Below, in pieces: positions 51,933 to 61,526 of a stretch of 64,000 nt of DNA. Both the position numbers and the translations under genes were made by a program. Position 1 is the stretch's first letter, and each line of letters begins with the position of its first letter. Below the pieces are notes generated by a model that was not told the origin of the DNA, ran no database searches, and saw nothing but the letters and a program-made list of their open reading frames with translations. Source of the stretch: an uncultured Bacillota bacterium (GTDB lineage: Bacteria; Bacillota_I; Bacilli_A; RFN20; CAG-826); assembly GCA_949287245.1 (NCBI GenBank), contig CASEFL010000003.1, positions 1 to 64,000 of the forward strand, read 5' to 3'.

Positions 51933-52374
51933 TGTTTTTCTTCCCTTCTAATAATTCTTTTGCGGCAACCCACGCCATTGTTGCACAATGAATTCTCGCA
52001 GCCTGCTTTCCGGTATTCATAAACGCTAAAGCTTCCTCTAATACTTCTTTGTTATAAGGCTTCTCAGCAATCATTGCTAAGTATTGTTCAATTAAATAAA
52101 GAGCGTCTTCCTTTTTCATTCCAATTAATTTTTCGCAAAGAATATCCGTAGAAGAGGTAGAAATTGCACAAGCCACCCCTTCCCACATGGCATCTTCGAC
52201 AACCCCTTCTTTGATAAGAAGAAAAAGATCAAAGTCATCAATACAGTTTGTTGAATCAGCATGAATAATTTGATAATTCTCTTTTGCTTCCGGAACCCCT
52301 TTTCTTTGTGGATGAGAATAATGATCAAGAATAATCTCACGCATCATCTCTGGAGAAAATTCATAAATAGGCAT
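51925..52374 (-). CDS. sufU: SufU-type zinc sulfur acceptor
   Basis: The 149-residue protein has cysteine motifs [25 protein letters not shown] and [17 protein letters not shown], the three-Cys pattern of SufU, which takes sulfur from SufS in Gram-positive bacteria. The usual CGD of the first motif reads CID here. It overlaps sufS by 14 bp. Confidence 0.93.
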   Translation of the reverse strand: MPIYEFSPEMMREIILDHYSHPQRKGVPEAKENYQIIHADSTNCIDDFDLFLLIKEGVVEDAMWEGVACAISTSSTDILCEKLIGMKKEDALYLIEQYLAMIAEKPYNKEVLEEALAFMNTGKQAARIHCATMAWVAAKELLEGKKNNE

Positions 52375-53584
52375 TTAAAAACTCCTTTCCGTGGCGGACC
52401 GCATCCACCAAAGCATCGATATCTTCCTTTGTTGTATAAAAATAAAAACTTGCACGAACCGTGGCAACTTCATGCAAAAAGTTCACGAGAATTTTTGCGC
52501 AGTGATTGCCAGATCGACAAGCAATTCCCCGTGAATTTAAGAAAGTTGCAGCATCTTGAGCAAAAACACCATTAATATTAAAAGTAACGATCCCTGCTTC
52601 ACTATTCGCATTGTAAACAGTAGCCATTCCTGTTTTTAAAAGTTCAGAAACAGCATATTGTTTTAATTCTCTTTCATGATGAGTAATTTCATCCATTCCA
52701 ATTTCTTGAAGATAGTTAATAGCAGCTTTTAATCCTAATATTCCTTCAAGGTTTTGCGTACCTGCTTCAAATCGAAGAGGAGGCGCTAAGAAATTAACAT
52801 CACCGCAAATATCAAATTTGGCATTCATCCCCCCACCCGTCATGAAAGGCTCGGTTTCTAAAAGCAAAGAATATTTTCCATAAAGAACACCAATTCCTGT
52901 AGGACCACACATTTTATGACCAGAGAAGGCAAAAAAGTCACAATCCATGTCCTTTACATCAATTTTCATATGTGGTGCAGATTGCGCACCATCTACCACA
53001 AATACTGCACCAGATTCATGCACAATTTTTGCTAACTCTTTAATAGGAGCAAGGAATCCTAAAACATTGCTTACATGAGCAATGGCAACAATTTTTGTGT
53101 TTTTGGTGATAGTTTTGCGGAGATTTTCAACCGTTAGCCTTCCTTCTTTATCCAAAGGAATATAACGTATTTTTGCACCAGTCATTTCGCTAACCTTAAA
53201 CCAAGGCAAAACATTAGAAGCGTGTTCTGCTTCCGTTAATAAAATTTCATCCCCGGATTTAATGTGTGTTAATCCATATCCAAAAGCGACTAAATTTAAA
53301 GAGGAAGTACAGCCGCTTGTGAAGACAACTTCTTCCTCCTTAGCGTGAATAAAATCCGCAACCGTTTTTCTTGCCTCTGCAACCATAGCGTCCATTTGAT
53401 AACAAAGATCATAATCTCCACGATGGCTATTGCTTGTATAGGTTGTGTAATAAGATTCCACCGCTTTTAATACAGAAAAAGGTTTAAAGGTTGTCGAAGC
53501 ATTATCTAACCATACAAGAGGATGCCCTTGCATACTCTTTCCTTGAAGCATAGGAAAATCTTGTAAAAACCGTTTTTGATCCAT
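52361..53584 (-). CDS. sufS: Cysteine desulfurase SufS
   Basis: The 407-residue PLP enzyme takes sulfur from cysteine. FAFSGHKMCGPTGIGVLYGK contains the PLP lysine, GCTSSLNLVAFGYG is the cofactor loop and CRSGNHCAKILV has the catalytic Cys of group II desulfurases. The start abuts the sufD stop. Confidence 0.96.
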   Translation of the reverse strand: MDQKRFLQDFPMLQGKSMQGHPLVWLDNASTTFKPFSVLKAVESYYTTYTSNSHRGDYDLCYQMDAMVAEARKTVADFIHAKEEEVVFTSGCTSSLNLVAFGYGLTHIKSGDEILLTEAEHASNVLPWFKVSEMTGAKIRYIPLDKEGRLTVENLRKTITKNTKIVAIAHVSNVLGFLAPIKELAKIVHESGAVFVVDGAQSAPHMKIDVKDMDCDFFAFSGHKMCGPTGIGVLYGKYSLLLETEPFMTGGGMNAKFDICGDVNFLAPPLRFEAGTQNLEGILGLKAAINYLQEIGMDEITHHERELKQYAVSELLKTGMATVYNANSEAGIVTFNINGVFAQDAATFLNSRGIACRSGNHCAKILVNFLHEVATVRASFYFYTTKEDIDALVDAVRHGKEFLNAYL

Positions 53585-54283
53585 TTAAATTCCCCCTTCG
53601 GAAGAAGATAAAATCTTTTCCTTAATTTCTTCATGAAAATAACGCGATACTGGAGATAAATAACCAAAAGCTATTAATCTTCTTGCCTCTTTTTCTTCAA
53701 TTCCACGGCTTTCCAAATAGAAAAGTTCTAAATCGGATAATCTCCCTTCAACAGCCCCATGACTGGCAATAACATCATTTTCCTCAATCTTTAAAGCAGG
53801 AGAACATCGAGAAAAGGAAGATTGATCAAACATAATAATTTTCGCTTCTTGGCGTGTTTCACTTTTCTTTGCGCCTTTATTAATCTTTGATAATCCCGAA
53901 AAGATTAAATGACTGTTTCCACTAGCAATACCATGCATGGAGGTAAGGCTTTTCGTTCCTTGAGTTTGGTGAATTACATTTACCTCAATATTTTTACTAT
54001 CTTCCTTTGTGGCTAAAGAGGAGCCATCAAAAAGAAAAGAAGCTCCTTCCCCAAGAAGAGAAGCGTCGAAATGAAGATTTCCTTTTCCTTTTGAAAAATC
54101 GGCAAGGGCCACAATAAGAGAAGAATTTTTTTCTAATACAAAAGAAAATTTTCTCGAATGGAATAATGAAAAATCTGCAATTTGCACAAGGATTTGCGTG
54201 TTTTCTTTAATAACAAGAGAACAGTCCTTCTCTCCATCAAGAAACAAATAAGGACGATAATTTCCTAACATCTTATTTTCCAT
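53585..54283 (-). CDS. sufD: SufD-like subunit, short form
   Basis: The 232-residue protein is about half the length of usual SufD (about 420). The C-terminal core is recognisable (HGAVEGRLSDLELFYLESRG, then EARRLIAFGYLSPVSRYF), and upstream is a beta-rich stretch (LIVALADFSKGKGNLHFDAS). The N-terminal helical domain is missing without any frameshift trace; adjacent genes overlap or abut it. It would still pair with SufB. Confidence 0.88.
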   Translation of the reverse strand: MENKMLGNYRPYLFLDGEKDCSLVIKENTQILVQIADFSLFHSRKFSFVLEKNSSLIVALADFSKGKGNLHFDASLLGEGASFLFDGSSLATKEDSKNIEVNVIHQTQGTKSLTSMHGIASGNSHLIFSGLSKINKGAKKSETRQEAKIIMFDQSSFSRCSPALKIEENDVIASHGAVEGRLSDLELFYLESRGIEEKEARRLIAFGYLSPVSRYFHEEIKEKILSSSEGGI

Positions 54284-55103
54284 TGCCTAAGGCTTCCTTT
54301 GTTGCGCATACACCAATAGAGGTAGAACTCATTGGGGCATCAATTTCTTTTTCAAGAGAAATACCAAGTTCTTTATGAATCCATTCATAACCTTCGTGAT
54401 CGATTCTTTTAATTAACTCAGGCCCGCCTTCAAGAACAATTCTCCCATTCACCATAACCACAGCGCGGCTTGGATGAATTAAATCGTAAAGTCTTGCATA
54501 ATGGGAAATAACCAAGAAGGCTGTTCCCTCTTCTTTTTCTTTTAAAATTTCTTTTGCCACAACATCAATCGCGTCAACATCCAATCCAGAGTCAATTTCG
54601 TCTAACATGGCAAAACTAGGTTTTAAAAGTTTCATTTGTAAAATTTCGTTACGTTTCTTTTCTCCCCCAGAAAATCCTTCATTTAGTCCTCTTTGAGCCA
54701 TTTCAAAGGGGATGCCCATCTCTTTATAAGCCTTCTCAATTTCCCGGATAAATTGGAAGAGAGATAAGGGTTTTTCTCGATGACTATTTATGGCAGTTTT
54801 TAGGAAATCGGAATAGTTAACACCGCTAATTTCTATAGGGTTTTGCATTGCTAGAAATATGCCCATCTTACTGCGTTCACTCACCGAATGAGATAACAGA
54901 TTTTCTCCGTTATAATCGATACTTCCGCCAAATATTTTAAAAGAAGGATTTCCCATAATCGCCGATAACAATGTGCTTTTCCCGTGACCATTTGGGCCAA
55001 GAAGAGCAACCATTTCTCCTGGAGCAATTTTTAAATTTACTCCGCGTAAAATTTCTTTATCATGAACGCCGGCTTTGAGGTCTTTAATCACTAATTCTTT
55101 CAT
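54273..55103 (-). CDS. sufC: Fe-S cluster assembly ATPase SufC
   Basis: In this 276-residue ABC ATPase Walker A is LLGPNGHGKSTLLSAIMG, the signature FSGGEKKRNEILQM, and Walker B FAMLDEIDSGLDVDAID, all standard for SufC. A C-terminal tail of about 25 residues (EIDAPMSSTSIGVCATKE) exceeds the usual length. ATG 55103 is chosen because AAAGGAGG lies directly upstream. It is the first gene of sufCDSUB. Confidence 0.95.
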   Translation of the reverse strand: MKELVIKDLKAGVHDKEILRGVNLKIAPGEMVALLGPNGHGKSTLLSAIMGNPSFKIFGGSIDYNGENLLSHSVSERSKMGIFLAMQNPIEISGVNYSDFLKTAINSHREKPLSLFQFIREIEKAYKEMGIPFEMAQRGLNEGFSGGEKKRNEILQMKLLKPSFAMLDEIDSGLDVDAIDVVAKEILKEKEEGTAFLVISHYARLYDLIHPSRAVVMVNGRIVLEGGPELIKRIDHEGYEWIHKELGISLEKEIDAPMSSTSIGVCATKEALGNGK

Positions 55104-55190
55104 GGTTTTCCTCCTTTTTTGCTTGCTAATCCTAATCGTTAAAATAGCAGGCTTCAAACAGAATGATAAGAAATGTAATTTCTTTAATCG

Positions 55191-55219
55191 TTGCAGGGAT
55201 TCTCTTTAGAGAATAAAAT
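55191..55219 (+). promoter_or_regulatory. Promoter of the lipoprotein operon with an inverted repeat in the spacer
   Basis: TTGCAG (55191-55196) and TAAAAT (55214-55219) are separated by exactly 17 bases. The spacer holds ATTCTCT-TT-AGAGAAT (55199-55214), two 7-bp complementary arms, well placed for a repressor. A good AGGAGG follows about 15 bases before the ATG. Confidence 0.55.
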
Positions 55220-55260
55220 GCTCGCGCATTATATTGCCAGGAGGAACTCTGACTTCGATA

Positions 55261-57467
55261 TGAATACAAAGAAATGCGCAATCCTAATGGCCGGCTTATT
55301 CGCTGGAGCTATTGGTCTTAGCGCCTGTGATTCTCCGACTTGGAATGCGGAAGGAGCAATCTTCACTTATACCGACGCGCAAGGAAATCGTGTTGCCTAT
55401 ACTGCCGAAGACTTACTTAACGATTATCGCCAAGACGGAACAAGCCTCAGCACAGAATTTGACCATGTGTATGAGGTACTGATTCGTAACTATTACGAAG
55501 ACCCAAGCCAAGCAACCGTGCTTGCAGAATTAGAACAAAACGCAACTGCGGCTGTCTTAGAAGATCGTCAAACTGCGGAAACCAACGCCGAAAGCAATGG
55601 TACTTCCTATGAGGAAGAATTTGAATCAATTCTTGATGCAGCAGGTGTGGATAATATTGATGAACTTTTCCAACACCATCTTTATGAAGAAGAACAACAA
55701 CGCTTCCAACAAGATTTAGAACAAAACTTTGGAACAGGAAATAATTCTGTTAATGGTGTGGATGCCATGAGAGATGGTGAATACACCATCGATGGAGAAA
55801 CCTATGAGGCGTTCCCCGAAAGTGAAAAATGGGGGCTTGGAAATGACGGTTGGCTTAAAGAACAAATGCCTTATCATTTCCGCCACATCCTTGTTCAATT
55901 ATCTAGTGGTGTTTCTAAAGAATACACACAAGATAAAATTAGCGAACCCACTGCTGTTGATGAAGGGGGAGAAGCAACCGATTTAGCGAATGTTGTTATT
56001 GCTCTTGCTGGTGCCCGTGTTGTCGATAACGCCGATGGCACACGTAGCCTTCAAGCTTTACAAGGAAATGATCGTTGGTCCTTTGGAAGGATTGCTAACG
56101 TTTATAGTGATGATTCTGGGTCTGCTGCCGCCTATGGTGATTCAGGCATTGTAACTAAAGTCATGGAAAATGACTACGTTCCTGAATTTAAACTTGGTGC
56201 CTATGCCTTTGAATCCTTATATAACGCGCGTAATAAAGAATCGACATATGGAAAAGAAAATGCCTACCGTATTACCCCGGGTTTACGGGAAGATGCAGAA
56301 GTAGGAGAAAATGGTGTAATTACCGCCGAGATGATTGACGAAAACCAAACCATTGACGTTGGTGGTGTAGAAAAGACCATTTACGAATTCTTTAATGATT
56401 TCAATAAGAGCGAAGGCGATGCTAGTAATAAAAGTGGCATCGGACAAATCCCCTTTGGTGCGGCAATTGCTCTTCTTGAAGAGGGAAAAGTACAACAAGA
56501 TAACGACGGAAACCCTGTGAACAATTCTGTTGATACCTTCTTCCCCAGAAACGTTATCTATAACAAATATTTCAATCATCACAATATTTGTGTTATCACT
56601 CCTAACGAAATTGCTACCAATAGCATCGGGGATATCGTTGATACCACACATACATGGGAAGATTTCATGACTGTTCAAGATGGGAAAGTCACCAAAGAAG
56701 ACTATAACGGAATTTATAATGCTGATTTTGGCGCGCTTCCTGGTTTCCAAGTGAACACCCAAAATGTTCTTCCTGAATTTGAACATAATGTTCTTACCAA
56801 TGATAAAGGACAAATTGTCCTTGCTGTCCGTGCTGGTTCAGATTCTTATCAAGGAATTCACTTTATTGTTATTGAACGTTCTGGATTATCAGAATATGGC
56901 CAAACATTAGATAGTAACAATCAAGTGATTGAAAATACGGCACCCGTTGAAAATGAAGATATTGCTACCTTAAGCGAATACTACACAACCGCAACACCAA
57001 GCATGTCTCGTTATCCAACCTATACTGTTGATGGAGAAAAGGAAAGCAAGACCACTTATGTCAACTTTAATAACTCCTCAACCACTTCTCAAACCGAAAG
57101 AGCCGATGAAGTTTCTAATCTCATCACCTCTTATAACACCAATCTTTCTTCCTATAACTTCCAACGCTTAGTGGAAAATGGATCAATTGAATTTGCGGAT
57201 AAACAAGTCGAGCAAGAAATGGAAACTTATGTCCAAACCTCTCGTCAAGCAAAGCGCGATACAGATTTCAATAACTGGAGTAACAACTGGAAAGCTTATG
57301 CAGAAATGCTTGCTGCTCAAGAACAAGCAAGAGCTTTTGGGGAAGGAACAGGAACGGGTTATTTAATCTCGGAAATTTGTGCTGTTGACTACCAAACACA
57401 AAATATTGCCGGTATTTGGGACGTAAATGGCGCCTGCTACTACCCCACTTCAGGGGCGGCAGCCTAA
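55261..57467 (+). CDS. Large PrsA-like foldase lipoprotein with interrupted parvulin domain
   Basis: This 735-residue protein has a lipoprotein signal (MNTKKCAILMAGLF, lipobox LSAC, Cys about residue 23). YHFRHILVQLSSG (about residue 210) matches the first strand of parvulin peptidyl-prolyl isomerases, WSFGRIANVYSDDSGSAA and GDSGIVTK the middle, and GIHFIVIERSG (about residue 550) the last strand; between the last two lie about 190 extra residues. PrsA helps exported proteins fold. In Bacillus prsA lies near yhaM and hit, as here, which supports the call. ATG 55261 is chosen over TTG 55191, which would precede the signal. Confidence 0.72.
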
Positions 57468-57484
57468 TAAGGAGGAATGAAAAG

Positions 57485-59287
57485 ATGAAATCGAAGAAAA
57501 TTACATCTGGACTTCTTGTTTTAGCCGCAGGAGTTTTGCTTCTAGCCGGTTGCGATAATGTGGAAGCACGTCCTACAAAAGATTTTGAAGATGCTCCTAT
57601 TCTTAATTTAGAAAATCCTGTCGTAAACAATACGATGGGCGAAATCTATGATGCTTTAGTTACCTCTGGCGATAGCAATAGTGAAACTGTTTTAAATAAT
57701 GTCCTTTATTTATATTCCACAACAATTTATGGAAACTTCTTTGACAAGACGGATGAAGAAGGGAATGTCACTAAGGGATTAAGAACAGTCTCAGAAGCTT
57801 ATTTAGCGGACAATTCGAAAACTGAAGATATCACTGCCTTTGCTTCTTCTTACAAAGTCTATCAAGATGAAGAGGGAAAACCTCAAATTGCCAAAGTCAT
57901 CAACTTCTATGAGGAAATCTTATATCGCGTTCGTAATGTATTCTGGGGTTATGTACAAAATAGTTCTTACCAAGTACGCAGCGAATTCAGCGAGAAGATG
58001 TTCTATGATGCGCAAACCAAAAACTATTACGATTTAGCGCAAAAAGAAGGGGATGCTTATCCTTATAATGAAGGATATAAACAAGTTGAAGGTTCTTTCC
58101 GTTTAACTGAAGAAGCGGAAGAAACTGGCACGATCAAACTTGATGGTGGCAACCGTTTAGTCGAAGGCGATATTGAAGATAGTTACTTCAAAGACATTTT
58201 CGGAACTTACGAGAATTATATTGAAGATGCTGTCTTACCTGATATTTATCGTACTGAACTTACTGCTCAATATCTTATTGATCAAAATATTGGACAAATT
58301 CGTCTTACCGCAGCAAGAAAAGTCGACATGATTGCCTTACCGGATAATCCTCTTGATCATACAAGTGTCTTAAATCTTGTTGATTCCTACGCCAAAAATG
58401 TCATTGAGGCAGGATTAGACGTTAACAAATATGGCATGACTTTCCTTGATACTCTTTATAAAGGAACTGTGGATGAATTCTCTAACGAAGATCAAGAGTT
58501 GCAAGCACTTGTTGCAAAAATTTATCAAGATGCTGGTTGGAATCAAAAAACGATTGAGGTCAACGATATTGAATATACTTACTGGGCGGAGTCAAGTTAT
58601 GGCGCCATTATGGAACGCTATCAACGTTTAGCGGATAATCGTTTCCTTGATGATGAGACCATCCGTGACGAGTTCACCAATAATGGTGAATACACGATTG
58701 AAACTGGTTTACTTATTCAAGAAAGAAATCTCCGTTTAGCGAATAACACGACTAGTGGCTGGTATACTTCTTCTAGTATCACCTTAAATAACGAAGAATT
58801 AAAAAATCGTTTATTCCGCGTTCAAGTTGCAAACGAGGTCGATTCTACTACTTGGAATGCTCAAACCGGATACGCTAATGATACAAAAGAAGATAATTTC
58901 CAATACGGGCACTATCGTGGCGGTAATTATTATCTTACACAAAGAGATCCTGAAACTGGTTCCAACTATCCTTACATTACCTATGATGAAACCGCGGATA
59001 CAACCTATTTAATCCGTGTTGATGAAGCAGTTAAGGCAGCAAAATTAACGGATAGCGATACCGTTTCTAGCGATCCTTCAAGCCGCTATTATGATGATAT
59101 GGCAAAACACGCTGACGAACCTTATTATGGGGAAGTTATTGCCCGAAAGGTTGCCTATCAACTTGCCAGTGGCGATACATGGAAGAATGCAGCAAACGAA
59201 TACTACGTTGATCAAATGGCGCTTGTTTATCACGACACCGCAATCTACGAATATTTCGTTTCTACTTTCCCAGATTTGTTTGATTAA
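57485..59287 (+). CDS. Large lipoprotein, partner of the PrsA-like protein, function unknown
   Basis: This 600-residue protein starts MKSKKITSGLLVLAAGVLLLAGC, a clear lipobox. The rest is an acidic, Tyr- and Asn-rich extracellular protein without recognised domain; no parvulin motif is seen, though the C-terminal helical part (DDMAKHADEPYYGEVIARKV) could resemble the tail of foldases. AAGGAGG lies 10 bases before ATG 57485. It is 17 bp downstream of the PrsA-like gene, so the two are made together and may form a surface folding complex. Confidence 0.65.
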   Translation: MKSKKITSGLLVLAAGVLLLAGCDNVEARPTKDFEDAPILNLENPVVNNTMGEIYDALVTSGDSNSETVLNNVLYLYSTTIYGNFFDKTDEEGNVTKGLRTVSEAYLADNSKTEDITAFASSYKVYQDEEGKPQIAKVINFYEEILYRVRNVFWGYVQNSSYQVRSEFSEKMFYDAQTKNYYDLAQKEGDAYPYNEGYKQVEGSFRLTEEAEETGTIKLDGGNRLVEGDIEDSYFKDIFGTYENYIEDAVLPDIYRTELTAQYLIDQNIGQIRLTAARKVDMIALPDNPLDHTSVLNLVDSYAKNVIEAGLDVNKYGMTFLDTLYKGTVDEFSNEDQELQALVAKIYQDAGWNQKTIEVNDIEYTYWAESSYGAIMERYQRLADNRFLDDETIRDEFTNNGEYTIETGLLIQERNLRLANNTTSGWYTSSSITLNNEELKNRLFRVQVANEVDSTTWNAQTGYANDTKEDNFQYGHYRGGNYYLTQRDPETGSNYPYITYDETADTTYLIRVDEAVKAAKLTDSDTVSSDPSSRYYDDMAKHADEPYYGEVIARKVAYQLASGDTWKNAANEYYVDQMALVYHDTAIYEYFVSTFPDLFD

Positions 59288-59303
59288 AAAAGAGTAAACT
59301 ATA

Positions 59304-59326
59304 GGGGATGGGACACCATCCCCTTT
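59304..59326 (+). terminator. Intrinsic terminator after the lipoprotein pair
   Basis: The GGGGATGG / CCATCCCC stem has a GACA loop, followed by TTTTC. Confidence 0.8.
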
Positions 59327-59341
59327 TCTATAGGAGATATT

Positions 59342-59761
59342 ATGAAAGATATATTTTGTCGGATTATTGATGGAGAAATCCCTTCTTCAAAAGTGTATGA
59401 AGACGATGATGTTTTAGCTATTTTGGACATTTCGCAAATCACCAAGGGCCATACCCTTGTCATGCCAAAAAAGCATTGCCAAGACTTTTTAAGTTGTCCA
59501 CAAGAAATTCTCCATAAAGTAATGGATGTTGCTCAACGAATTGGCCAAGCAGAAATGCTCGTTTTAGGTGCAGTAGGAGTCAATATCTTATCCAATGTCG
59601 GTGAAATTGCCGGGCAATCTGTCATACATTTTCATGTACACGTTATTCCCCGTTATTTATCTCAAGAACCTGGTTTTCAAATCACGATGCAAAGTCAAGA
59701 TATCGCGGCAATTGATATGCAGGATCTTGCTAAAACGATCCACGAAAAAATGGAAAAATAA
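59342..59761 (+). CDS. hit: HIT family protein (HinT-like)
   Basis: The 139-residue protein has the histidine triad HFHVHVIPR and the typical start DIFCRIIDGEIPSSKVYEDD, then DISQITKGHTLVMPKKH. HinT-type enzymes hydrolyse purine nucleoside phosphoramidates. TAGGAG precedes the ATG just after the terminator hairpin. Confidence 0.93.
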   Translation: MKDIFCRIIDGEIPSSKVYEDDDVLAILDISQITKGHTLVMPKKHCQDFLSCPQEILHKVMDVAQRIGQAEMLVLGAVGVNILSNVGEIAGQSVIHFHVHVIPRYLSQEPGFQITMQSQDIAAIDMQDLAKTIHEKMEK

Positions 59762-59763
59762 AA

Positions 59764-59780
59764 AGCTCCGTAAAGGAGCT
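59764..59780 (-). terminator. Intrinsic terminator for the leftward yhaM-recX run
   Basis: The AGCTCC / GGAGCT stem has a 5-base loop. On the minus strand TTTTATTTTT follows. It lies 17 bases beyond the yhaM stop and directly after hit. Confidence 0.65.
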
Positions 59781-59797
59781 ATGAAAGAAGAGGCTCT

Positions 59798-60748
59798 TTA
59801 TTCCTCTTCTTTTTTTGTACATAGAGGCTTATAGAAACAACGTTCATCAAGGGCGTGTTGTTTTGTTGACCATTCGCCTTCTTCAACGATGGAAAGTACT
59901 CTGTCTAAAAGATTAATTTTTGCATCAAGATCATCAATCATCCCTAAGACCAAAGCCTCCTTTGTTAATGGAGGGATTGGGGAGCCAAATTCAGGTTTTG
60001 AATGATGCGAGACAACCATATGTTCAAGGAGAATAGCCTCCTCGCCTTCTAAATTTAATTTCCTTGCTTCTTCCCTAATTTCTCCTACTAAAAGCACAAT
60101 ATGTCCAATAAGTTTCCCCTCTAAGGTGTAATAGGTCGCCATAGGGCCAGATAATTCAATTGTCTTTCCAATATCATGAATTAACGCACCTGCAATTAAA
60201 TAGTCACGATCTAAAGAAGGATATAAATGACAAATCGCGTCCGCTAAACGGGCCATACATAAAGAATGATAAACTAAACCCCCAAGAAAAGCGTGATGAT
60301 TGGTAACCGCAGCAGGAAAGGTAAAATATTCTTTCTTATGACGATGAATTAAAGATGTCGCTAAATCATGTATTTTTTTATTTTTAATGGAAGATAAAAA
60401 ATTCATCACATCTTTTTCCATATCTTCTACTTTTTCTGGAGCCTCAGGAAGAAGACGAGAATAATCAATTAAAGCAGGATCAACAGAATCTCCTGAAAAT
60501 ACCTTTACTTGTAATTGTCCTTTATAAGAAAGCACCGCGCCTTCAATAAGAACAACTTCCCCTGCAGCAAAAAGTTTTTCATCTCCTGCAAGAACTTCCC
60601 ATTTTTTTGCCCCAACCGTGCCAGAGGCATCTTGCAAAATTAGACTCAAATAACTTTTCCCGGCATTTGAAGTTAAAACTTCCATGGACTTAATCATGTA
60701 TTGACCAAAAACACGATCACCATCCTTTAAATCACAAATTTTTCCCAT
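59798..60748 (-). CDS. yhaM: 3'-5' exoribonuclease YhaM
   Basis: The 316-residue protein has an N-terminal OB fold (residues about 10-85, GKSYLSLILQDASGTVGAKK) and an HD domain with NHHAFLGGLVYHSLCMARLA and AGALIHDIGKTIE. YhaM trims RNA, and its Staphylococcus homologue Cbf1 also binds DNA. It overlaps recX by 17 bp. Confidence 0.94.
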   Translation of the reverse strand: MGKICDLKDGDRVFGQYMIKSMEVLTSNAGKSYLSLILQDASGTVGAKKWEVLAGDEKLFAAGEVVLIEGAVLSYKGQLQVKVFSGDSVDPALIDYSRLLPEAPEKVEDMEKDVMNFLSSIKNKKIHDLATSLIHRHKKEYFTFPAAVTNHHAFLGGLVYHSLCMARLADAICHLYPSLDRDYLIAGALIHDIGKTIELSGPMATYYTLEGKLIGHIVLLVGEIREEARKLNLEGEEAILLEHMVVSHHSKPEFGSPIPPLTKEALVLGMIDDLDAKINLLDRVLSIVEEGEWSTKQHALDERCFYKPLCTKKEEE

Positions 60749-61526
60749 AAAGGTATTCCTCCTTTTTTACCATCGAAGAAGAATATCCAGTGTGAATTAA
60801 CACAAGATAAGTTCTTTCTCTTGCTTCTTCTTCATTATAATGCAATTCATATTTCTTTCTTAAAAGAATATATCGATTATGTAAATATCTTTGCAAATCT
60901 TCTCTATTTTCTCGGATTTCTGATGCAATTTTAAGCGCTAAAGAAGAGGAAAATCCTTTTCGATACAAAAACTCTGATGCTTTTCTTTCTCTTTCAACTT
61001 TAGGAAGCATAGAAAATTTTCTTTCTAATAAAGGAAGATATTCTCGAATATTCCTTTCTTTTTCTTCAATCGGTATTCTATCTAAAGTTTCTTCCTTAAT
61101 TCCCTTATGACGTAAATCCTCTTTAATTTTTCGCGGACCTTCTTTCAGCATTAATCGTTCTTCAACATAACTTTTGGCATAAGTTTCTTCATTTAAATAG
61201 CCTTTCTCTCTTAAAAAAGACATTACCCGAAGTGTTAAATTCTTGTTTCCTTCTGCTTTTTTTAATATTCGTTCATAAACTTTTTTTGGTGGTAAGTTAA
61301 CTCGATTGACTAAGCGTTCTCCAAAGAGGAAAACGTTTCCCTCTTTCGTTAAGCGAGAATATATTTTTTCTTCTTCCTTACTTAAAACTTTCCCTATATA
61401 AGGACGGAGTTCCGTATAATCATTCACATTTAAAAGATAGATGTTATTTCCACAGACGATACGAAACTTCCCGCCTTTAAGTGAGCGAATGGCGGTTATT
61501 TTTTCACCAGTTTTTGCGTAAGGCAC
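60732..61526 (-). CDS. recX: Regulatory protein RecX
   Basis: RecX modulates RecA filaments. Three-helix repeats are visible (RVMSFLREKGYLNEETYAKS, RKIKEDLRHKGIKEETL, KASEFLYRKGFSSSLALKI). GTG 61526 is chosen because GGAGAG lies 9 bases upstream and gives 264 residues, the length of Bacillus RecX; the ATG at 61589 would overlap the glycosyltransferase gene by 86 bp and precede this site. recA itself is 24 kb away. Confidence 0.85.
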   Translation of the reverse strand: MPYAKTGEKITAIRSLKGGKFRIVCGNNIYLLNVNDYTELRPYIGKVLSKEEEKIYSRLTKEGNVFLFGERLVNRVNLPPKKVYERILKKAEGNKNLTLRVMSFLREKGYLNEETYAKSYVEERLMLKEGPRKIKEDLRHKGIKEETLDRIPIEEKERNIREYLPLLERKFSMLPKVERERKASEFLYRKGFSSSLALKIASEIRENREDLQRYLHNRYILLRKKYELHYNEEEARERTYLVLIHTGYSSSMVKKEEYLYGKNL

